This document shows positions 6,385 through 10,675 of a stretch of DNA of 10,675 nucleotides, one piece after another (within the stretch, counting starts at the first letter, position 1; the number at the start of each line of letters is the position of its first letter). The stretch comes from JASHSH01 sp036490215 (GTDB lineage: Bacteria; Pseudomonadota; Alphaproteobacteria; Rhodospirillales; Magnetospirillaceae), in the NCBI GenBank assembly GCA_036490215.1, contig DASXEH010000068.1:1-10675 (forward strand), read 5' to 3'. The position numbers and the translations under genes were made by a program. The notes beneath the pieces are model-generated. The model was given only the letters and a program-made list of their open reading frames with translations. It searched no databases and was not told where the DNA came from.

Positions 6385-6428
6385 TACTTCCGCTCGCGCA
6401 TCGGAACCCGATCAGGTTCAACCAAATT

Positions 6429-6497
6429 GTCCGTCACCCCCGCGTAGGCGGGGGTCCAGGGGCCGCATGGACCCCCGCCTGCGCGGGGGTGACGGAC
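6429..6497. repeat. Long near-perfect inverted repeat (REP-like), possible terminator of the hydrolase gene
   Basis: The arms 6429-6457 and 6469-6497 (29 bases each) pair with a single mismatch around an 11-base loop. The ends are GTCCGTCACC and GGTGACGGAC, with CCCCCGCG cores, the same family as the repeat at 1378-1455. It lies 44 bases after the hydrolase stop and is followed on the plus strand by TTTT, so it may act as an intrinsic terminator. Confidence 0.85.
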
Positions 6498-6587
6498 TTT
6501 TCTGTTAGACCAATTGTCCCTCCTAAGCGCACCGCCGCTCTGGCGGCCCGCCGTCTTCGCCTTAGGTAAAAAGAGAAACCAGGGGAA

Positions 6588-6611
6588 ATGTCTTCATCAT
6601 GGAAAACGTAG
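6588..6611 (+). other. Possible 7-codon leader ORF overlapping the MFS gene start
   Basis: ATG at 6588, directly after AGGGGAA, opens a short frame (MSSSWKT, then TAG at 6609-6611) that overlaps the MFS start codon at 6599 in another frame. The Shine-Dalgarno-like AGGGG is too close to this ATG and rather far (13 bases) from the MFS ATG, so which start it serves is unclear. This may be chance. Confidence 0.25.
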
Positions 6612-8059
6612 CGAAGCCGTGGCCGGCCCTGTGGGCGCTCGTGGTCGGGTTCTTCATGATCCTGATGGATACGACGATCGTGTCCGTCGCCAATCCCAAG
6701 ATCATGGAAGGCTTCAAGACCGATATCAATTCGGTCATCTGGGTGACGAGCGCCTATCTGCTCGCCTATGCCGTGCCGTTGCTGATCACCGGCCGGCTGG
6801 GCGACCGCTTCGGGCCGAAGACGCTCTACCTGATCGGACTCGTCATCTTCACCGCGGCTTCGGTGTGGTGCGGCCTGTCGGGCTCGATCGAGATGCTGGT
6901 GATCGCGCGCGTCGTCCAAGGCTTGGGCGCCGCCTGCATGACGCCGCAGACCATGGCCGTCATCACGCGCATCTTCCCGCCCGAAGGCCGCGGCAAGGCG
7001 ATGGGCCTGTGGGGCGCCGTCGCCGGTCTCGCGACGTTGGTGGGCCCGGTTCTCGGCGGCGCGGTGGTGACCACGCTAGGCTGGGAATGGATCTTCTTCA
7101 TCAACCTGCCGATCGGCATCGTTGCCTTTGCGCTGGCCTGGCGGCTGGTGCCGCGGCTGGAGACGCATCCGCATCGTTTCGACATTCTCGGCGTCGTGTT
7201 GAGCGCGGTCGGTCTTTTCCTGGTCGTGTTCGGCATCCAGGAGGGCGAGACCTATCATTGGGGCACGATCTTCGGCGTCGTCACCGTGTGGTCGATGATC
7301 ATCGCCGGCCTGATCGTGCTCGTCGTCTTCGTCGTGTGGCAGGCGAAGAACAAGAACGAGCCCCTGTTGCCGCTGAGCTTGTTCAGCCACCGCAACTTCT
7401 CGCTCGCCAATGCGACAATCACGATGATCGGCATCGCGATCTCCGGCGTCTCGTTGCCGCTGATGTTCTATTTCCAGATCGTGCTGGGATTCGCGCCGAT
7501 CGGCTCGGCGATGATGCTGGTGCCGATGTCGGTGATCCTGCTCGCGCTGGCGGGCTTCGTCGGCGGTCTCACCGACAGGGTGAACCCGCGCAATATCGCC
7601 TTCGCCGGTTTGGTGTTCCTCGCCGCCGGCATGGTCTGGTATTCGCTGTGGCTCGACACGAATGTCGATCATTGGTGGCGGCTGCTGTTCCCCGCCGCCC
7701 TGCTGGGCGTGGCGAATGCCTGCATGTGGTCGCCGATTTCATCCTCGGCCACGCGCAATCTGCCGCGCCACCAAGCCGGCGCCGGTTCGGGCGTCTACAA
7801 CACCATGCGCCAGATCGGCTCGGTATTGGGCAGCGCGGGCATCTCTGCTTTGATGCAGACGCGCCTCGCGGCGGATCTGCCGGGCGGCGCAGGAGCGGGC
7901 GGCACCCATTTCGCCGGCCCGCTACCCGAAGCCCTTCATGCCGGATTTGCGAACGCCATGTCCGAAGCGATGCTGCTGCCGGCCGCCGCCGCTGCGGTAG
8001 GGGCCGTCATCGTCCTGTTCTTCGCCAAGCCATCGACCAATCACGGCTGGGGGAAGTAA
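6599..8059 (+). CDS. DHA2-family MFS drug/proton antiporter (EmrB/QacA-like, 14 TM)
   Basis: The product (486 aa) is an inner-membrane exporter of the major facilitator superfamily. TM1 carries the MDTTIVSVANP motif (residues 23-33, with the buried Asp24). Motif A is GRLGDRFGPK at 65-74. The antiporter motif C region is GLATLVGPVLGG at 143-154, followed by WEWIFFINLPIG at 162-173. These motifs and the length mark the 14-helix DHA2 group, which expels amphipathic drugs, dyes or metabolites using the proton gradient. The substrate cannot be told. No membrane-fusion (EmrA) partner is adjacent. It stands alone between two inverted repeats and is convergent with the tautomerase gene. AGGGG lies 13 bases before the chosen ATG; no better in-frame start is seen. 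Confidence 0.9.
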   Translation: MENVAKPWPALWALVVGFFMILMDTTIVSVANPKIMEGFKTDINSVIWVTSAYLLAYAVPLLITGRLGDRFGPKTLYLIGLVIFTAASVWCGLSGSIEMLVIARVVQGLGAACMTPQTMAVITRIFPPEGRGKAMGLWGAVAGLATLVGPVLGGAVVTTLGWEWIFFINLPIGIVAFALAWRLVPRLETHPHRFDILGVVLSAVGLFLVVFGIQEGETYHWGTIFGVVTVWSMIIAGLIVLVVFVVWQAKNKNEPLLPLSLFSHRNFSLANATITMIGIAISGVSLPLMFYFQIVLGFAPIGSAMMLVPMSVILLALAGFVGGLTDRVNPRNIAFAGLVFLAAGMVWYSLWLDTNVDHWWRLLFPAALLGVANACMWSPISSSATRNLPRHQAGAGSGVYNTMRQIGSVLGSAGISALMQTRLAADLPGGAGAGGTHFAGPLPEALHAGFANAMSEAMLLPAAAAAVGAVIVLFFAKPSTNHGWGK

Positions 8060-8071
8060 GGCGCCTTTCCA

Positions 8072-8151
8072 CGTCATTGCGAGTGCAACGAAGCAATCCA
8101 GCGTCACGCAATTCTGGATCGCTTCGTCGGCGATGCCGTCTCGCGATGACG
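8072..8151. repeat. REP-like inverted repeat (CGTCATTGCGAG family) between convergent genes
   Basis: The left arm begins CGTCATTGCGAG and ends GAAGCAATCCAG (8072-8101). The right arm (8114-8151) begins CTGGATCGCTTCGTCG and ends CTCGCGATGACG. The arms pair with a few mismatches and an 8-base insertion in the right arm. The element fills most of the 103-base gap between the MFS and tautomerase stop codons and could terminate both transcripts. It differs from the GCGGG family at 1378 and 6429. Confidence 0.8.
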
Positions 8152-8162
8152 ATTGAGGATCG

Positions 8163-8585
8163 TCACTTCTTCCCGAGCTGGCGGCGCGCCTCGTCCGCGA
8201 TTTCGTTGTTGAGATAGGCATGGCCGTCGATACCCCAGCCGCCATCGGGCGTTTCGCTGATCAGCACCCAGGTGCGCTGCGTGACGCTGGGATCGCCGGC
8301 CGCGGCGGCTACGATCTCGGTCAGTTCCTTGGTCACGCCCAGCTTCTTCTCGCGGGTGAGCACGCCGGTGGGCGTCAGGATGTCGATGCGCACATAGTTG
8401 GTGTCGCCATTGGCATTGCTGAGCGCGTCCGCCGGCAGTTCGCGGATGAAGGCCGCCGTGTTGTCGGTGAACCACGGGATCAGGGGCACCTGCTCCCATT
8501 TCATCAACGCCGCCGTCAGCGCCTTGGTCAGCGCGGGCTTGTCGCGGAACGTCCCCGCCTTGGCGGTCACATCGATCATCGGCAT
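8163..8585 (-). CDS. Tautomerase-superfamily protein (two-unit, about 140 aa)
   Basis: The product (140 aa) fits the 4-oxalocrotonate tautomerase/MIF superfamily. The N-terminus is MPMIDVTAKAGTF, so Met removal exposes Pro as the catalytic N-terminal base. Two beta-alpha-beta-like units are visible, the second at about 63-123. The latter contains VRIDILTPTGVLTREKKLGV and the family ending WVLISETPDGGWGIDGHA. Such proteins isomerise keto-enol substrates or dehalogenate; the actual substrate is unknown. The start has GAGGGG seven bases upstream. A longer frame reads upstream of this ATG but is antisense to tetR. The gene is divergent from tetR, with which it shares an intergenic region holding two dyad operators, so TetR control is likely. 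Confidence 0.8.
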   Translation of the reverse strand: MPMIDVTAKAGTFRDKPALTKALTAALMKWEQVPLIPWFTDNTAAFIRELPADALSNANGDTNYVRIDILTPTGVLTREKKLGVTKELTEIVAAAAGDPSVTQRTWVLISETPDGGWGIDGHAYLNNEIADEARRQLGKK

Positions 8586-8611
8586 GGCTCTACCCCTCTT
8601 CCCGGTTCGCG

Positions 8612-8629
8612 CTATGACGGTCGTCATAG
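8612..8629. promoter_or_regulatory. TetR-type operator 1 (perfect dyad)
   Basis: CTATGACG and CGTCATAG are perfect 8-base arms around a central GT. The size and symmetry are typical of TetR-family operators. It lies 26 bases before the tautomerase ATG and 58 bases before tetR, inside the divergent promoter region. Confidence 0.7.
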
Positions 8630-8647
8630 TCGATGACTTCAGGTAAC

Positions 8648-8665
8648 ATATGATGATCGTCATAG
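8648..8665. promoter_or_regulatory. TetR-type operator 2 (imperfect dyad)
   Basis: ATATGATG and CGTCATAG flank a central AT. The right arm equals that of operator 1, and the left arm differs from it at two of eight positions. The two sites share the direct repeat TCGTCATAGTC (8621-8631 and 8657-8667), 36 bases apart. It lies 22 bases before the tetR ATG. Confidence 0.65.
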
Positions 8666-8687
8666 TCAATAGAGCCGCACAAGCCCG

Positions 8688-9257
8688 ATGACCGAGGGGG
8701 ATAACGACAGCAAGACCAAGATGGTGCGCAGCGCGGCCACGCTGTTCAGCACCCGCGGTATTGCCTCGACCTCGTTCTCGGACGTGCTGGCCGACAGTGG
8801 CGCGCCGCGCGGGTCGATCTATCACCACTTCCCCGAGGGTAAGGCGCAACTGGCCGAGGCCGCGGTGAGCTGGGTGGCGCAACGCGTCGCCGCCTATCAG
8901 CGCGCCTATACCGGCACGACGACCGCCGGTGCGCTCGAGCGCTTCATCAGCCTGTGGCGCAGCGTGGTGACGTCGTCGCAGGGCGGCCAAGGCTGCGCGC
9001 TGGCCGGCGTCACGATCGACACAGCGATCGCGGACCGCCATTTGCTCGACATCACCCGCGCCGGGTTCCGCAGTTGGATCGATGTGCTGGCGGACCAATT
9101 CGCGGCGAGCGGTATCGCCATCGATCGTGCGCGAGCCATCGCAACGATGGTGGTTGCCGGGTTGGAAGGCGCGTTGATTCTCTGCCGTGCCGAAGGCAGC
9201 GCACAGCCGCTCGATACCGTTGCGGGGGAATTGATGCGGCTGTTGCCGACGCCTTAG
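8688..9257 (+). CDS. TetR/AcrR-family repressor, LmrA/YxaF type
   Basis: The product (189 aa) is a one-component regulator. The N-terminal helix-turn-helix domain spans about 9-55, with TSFSDVLADSG then APRGSIYHHFPEGKAQL at 39-55; this form of the recognition helix is typical of the LmrA/YxaF branch. The C-terminal ligand domain contains FISLWRSVVTSSQGGQGCALAGV and DITRAGFRSWIDVLADQF, also like that branch. The ATG has only a weak ribosome site; Met12 is a poorer alternative because the fold starts before it. It is divergent from the tautomerase gene across two dyad operators and so probably represses both itself and that gene. The inducer is unknown. Its stop overlaps that of the phzF gene by four bases. 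Confidence 0.9.
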   Translation: MTEGDNDSKTKMVRSAATLFSTRGIASTSFSDVLADSGAPRGSIYHHFPEGKAQLAEAAVSWVAQRVAAYQRAYTGTTTAGALERFISLWRSVVTSSQGGQGCALAGVTIDTAIADRHLLDITRAGFRSWIDVLADQFAASGIAIDRARAIATMVVAGLEGALILCRAEGSAQPLDTVAGELMRLLPTP

Positions 9258-10042
9258 ACGGTAATCGTGCCTTCGAGGTACAGCGCCGCGTGGCCGGCCA
9301 TCGAGACGCGGTCGCCGAGATCGCGGCATAGGAGATCGCCGCCGCGCGCCGAGACCTGCCGGGCCTTCAACTCGGTCTTGCCGAGACGTTTCGACCAATA
9401 GGGCACCAGCGTGCAATGGGCCGAGCCGGTGACGGGATCTTCGGGTACGCCTTTGGCCGGCGCGAAGAAACGCGAAACGAAATCGTATTCGCCCTTGCCC
9501 GGCGCGGTGACGATGACGGCGAAGGTTTCGAGCTTGGCGATCGCTGCCATGTCTGGGTCGAGTTTGCGCACTGTCGCCTCGGTGTCGAATACCGCCAGCA
9601 GATCGCGCGCCATCAGTACTTCAGTGGGGATCACGCCCAGCACCTTTTCCAGATCGGGCGCCGAAGGATGCGCATGCGGCGGCCGCGCGGGAAAATCCAT
9701 CACCAGCAGGCCACCGTCGCGCTTCACCGTCAGGCGGCCCGAGCGCGTGTCGAAATGGACCGCGCCACCGCCGGCACCCAGATGCTCGAACAAAACATAG
9801 GCCGCGGCCAGCGTCGCATGGCCGCAGAGATCGACCTCCACGGACGGCGTGAACCAGCGCAGACCCCACGCATCTTTGTCGTGGTCGCGCACAAAGAAGG
9901 CCGTCTCAGCCAGATTGTTCTCGGCCGCGATCGCCTGCATGGTCGCGTCGGGCAGCCAGGAGTCGAGCGGCACGATGGCCGCCGGATTGCCGGCGAAAAT
10001 CTTGTCGGTGAAGGCGTCGACTTGATAGATCGGCAGCTTCAT
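9254..10042 (-). CDS. PhzF-family isomerase/epimerase (YddE-like)
   Basis: The product (262 aa) has the two-domain diaminopimelate-epimerase-like fold of PhzF/YddE proteins. The N-terminus is MKLPIYQVDAFT. The catalytic glutamate is E46 in NNLAETAFF. WFTPSVEVDLCGHATLAAA carries the GH pair (74-75), and DPVTGSAH at 202-209 is the mirrored motif of the second domain. PhzF itself isomerises a phenazine precursor, but no phenazine genes are near, so this is an orphan family member of unknown substrate. An ATG two codons upstream (10048) is in frame. The one at 10042 is preferred because GGAG lies seven bases before it. It starts 17 bases after the preceding minus-strand gene, suggesting co-transcription. 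Confidence 0.9.
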   Translation of the reverse strand: MKLPIYQVDAFTDKIFAGNPAAIVPLDSWLPDATMQAIAAENNLAETAFFVRDHDKDAWGLRWFTPSVEVDLCGHATLAAAYVLFEHLGAGGGAVHFDTRSGRLTVKRDGGLLVMDFPARPPHAHPSAPDLEKVLGVIPTEVLMARDLLAVFDTEATVRKLDPDMAAIAKLETFAVIVTAPGKGEYDFVSRFFAPAKGVPEDPVTGSAHCTLVPYWSKRLGKTELKARQVSARGGDLLCRDLGDRVSMAGHAALYLEGTITV

Positions 10043-10059
10043 GGACATGCTCCGAGGAT

Positions 10060-10611
10060 TCAGCTGAACAGCGCGTCGATATCGTCTTGCGAACTGCGCG
10101 GCGCGCCGCCGCTCTCGACAGACGGGAACATGCCATCGATATCCGGCTGCTCGAGCGCCGGCATGCCGCCATGGATGATGATGCTGACCCGTTCGATCAG
10201 GCGCTGCAGGTCGCGCGAAATCTCCATCGCCTGATTGCGCAGCCGCGTCGCATCGCCACCGGCGGCAATGACCTCGCTAAGTTCACCCAAGCCCGCAGCG
10301 ACACGCGCATGGGTCTGCGCAATCGCGTCCTCGAAGGACAGGCGGCGTTCATCGGCCAAGGCGCCATAGGCTTCAACGGCAAGGTCGCGCTCGGCGAACT
10401 GGCTCGCACGGAAATGATCGCAGTAGCTGAGCGGCTTCCACGCCTTGGCGTCGTCGATCATTTCGGGCATGTCGGGCACGAGATCGAACATCATCACCAC
10501 TTCGTTGAAGTGGTTGAGATAGTCGGTGGCGAGCAGCGAATTGGGATCGATATTCGTGCCGGCGAGGCGCGCGCGCAGGGCTTCGAGTTGCGCTTCATTC
10601 GGTGCTGTCAT
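10060..10611 (-). CDS. Conserved-looking uncharacterised protein with FliM/CheZ-like C-terminal motifs
   Basis: I do not recognise a named family for this 183-aa acidic, mostly helical, soluble protein. It has no signal peptide or membrane segment. Features that look conserved are SLLATDYLNHFNEVVMMFDLVPDMP in the N-terminal third (about residues 25-49) and a helix MEISRDLQRLIERVSIII before the tail (129-146). The tail from about 150 is Pro/Gly/Ser-rich and carries two similar motifs, QPDIDGMF (155-162) and SQDDIDALF (174-182) at the very end. These resemble the CheY-binding peptides of FliM (SQxEIDALL) and CheZ. No CheZ active-site DxxxQ arrangement is evident. The ATG at 10611 has a GGGGG Shine-Dalgarno; a GTG at 10623 is less likely. 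Confidence 0.8.
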   Translation of the reverse strand: MTAPNEAQLEALRARLAGTNIDPNSLLATDYLNHFNEVVMMFDLVPDMPEMIDDAKAWKPLSYCDHFRASQFAERDLAVEAYGALADERRLSFEDAIAQTHARVAAGLGELSEVIAAGGDATRLRNQAMEISRDLQRLIERVSIIIHGGMPALEQPDIDGMFPSVESGGAPRSSQDDIDALFS

Positions 10612-10641
10612 CACCGCCCCCACCGGTTCTTAAATTTTCAC

Positions 10642-10675
10642 CGTCATTGCGAGCGCTAGCGAAGCAATCCATCTC
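10642..10675. repeat. Partial REP-like repeat (CGTCATTGCGAG family) at right edge
   Basis: The sequence from CGTCATTGCGAG to GAAGCAATCCA matches the left arm of the element at 8072-8151 nearly base for base, with GCTAGC where the other has TGCAAC. The partner arm must lie beyond the window. It lies 31 bases upstream of the uncharacterised gene, so it may belong to the end of the neighbouring gene outside the window. Confidence 0.7.

Noticed and set aside
6514..8217. 567-codon plus-strand frame overlapping the MFS gene
   Set aside because: It is the shifted frame of the transporter and shows an Arg-rich translation without membrane segments, whereas 6599-8059 shows all DHA2 motifs.
8586..8687. 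Specific -35/-10 elements for tetR and the tautomerase
   Set aside because: TTGACT and TATGTT-like hexamers occur on the minus strand but with wrong spacing. No pair could be assigned on either strand.
8163..9416. 417-codon minus-strand frame extending the tautomerase upstream
   Set aside because: The extension runs antisense through tetR and across the operator region. The MPM start at 8585 has a strong Shine-Dalgarno and gives the required N-terminal proline.
9416..10234. 272-codon plus-strand frame opposite phzF
   Set aside because: It is antisense to the PhzF motifs and its Arg/His-rich translation lacks a fold signature.
10060..10611. Calling the uncharacterised gene cheZ
   Set aside because: The tail resembles CheZ and FliM peptides, but the catalytic helix motif (DxxxQ) of CheZ is not seen and no chemotaxis genes are in the window.

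Overview
This GC-rich window reads as chromosomal DNA of an alphaproteobacterium. The gene order, the alphaproteobacterial style of the proteins and the dispersed REP-like palindromes ending in CGTCATTCCCGCG or CGTCATTGCGAG all point there. No genus can be named from the sequence alone.

Positions 1-5531 (minus strand) form one tightly packed iron-sulfur cluster assembly operon, read right to left: cysE, iscR, a NifS-type cysteine desulfurase, iscS, iscU, iscA, hscB and the start of hscA, which runs off the left edge. Spacings are short. The exception is a 109-base gap between iscU and iscA that holds a REP-like hairpin. CysE makes the O-acetylserine needed for cysteine. The two desulfurases take sulfur from cysteine, IscU is the scaffold, HscA/HscB release the cluster, IscA is the A-type carrier, and IscR senses cluster supply. 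Upstream of cysE lies a strong sigma70-type promoter (TTGACC, 17 bases, TATATA). Its -35 element sits inside a good match to the E. coli type 1 IscR operator, so feedback control of the whole operon, cysE included, is the natural reading.

Positions 5710-6384 (plus strand) encode an alpha/beta hydrolase divergent from the operon. As I recall, relatives of it often sit beside Rrf2/desulfurase/SUF genes in other Alphaproteobacteria. After a near-perfect 69-base inverted repeat comes a 14-helix DHA2-family MFS exporter (6599-8059).

Positions 8072-10675 hold a small accessory set. A two-unit tautomerase (minus) and a LmrA/YxaF-type TetR regulator (plus) are divergent across a 102-base gap with two related dyad operators. 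Converging on tetR, with a 4-base stop-codon overlap, is a PhzF-family isomerase. It is probably co-transcribed with an upstream gene for an uncharacterised protein whose C-terminal tail carries two FliM/CheZ-like short acidic motifs (DIDGMF and DIDALF). A second REP family occurs at 8072-8151 and at the right edge.

No tRNA, rRNA, CRISPR array, insertion sequence or gene-free stretch over 300 bases was seen. The most notable items are the IscR-type site over the cysE-isc promoter, the unusual cysE/two-desulfurase make-up of the operon, the twin TetR operators, and the tandem CheY-binding-like tail motifs.
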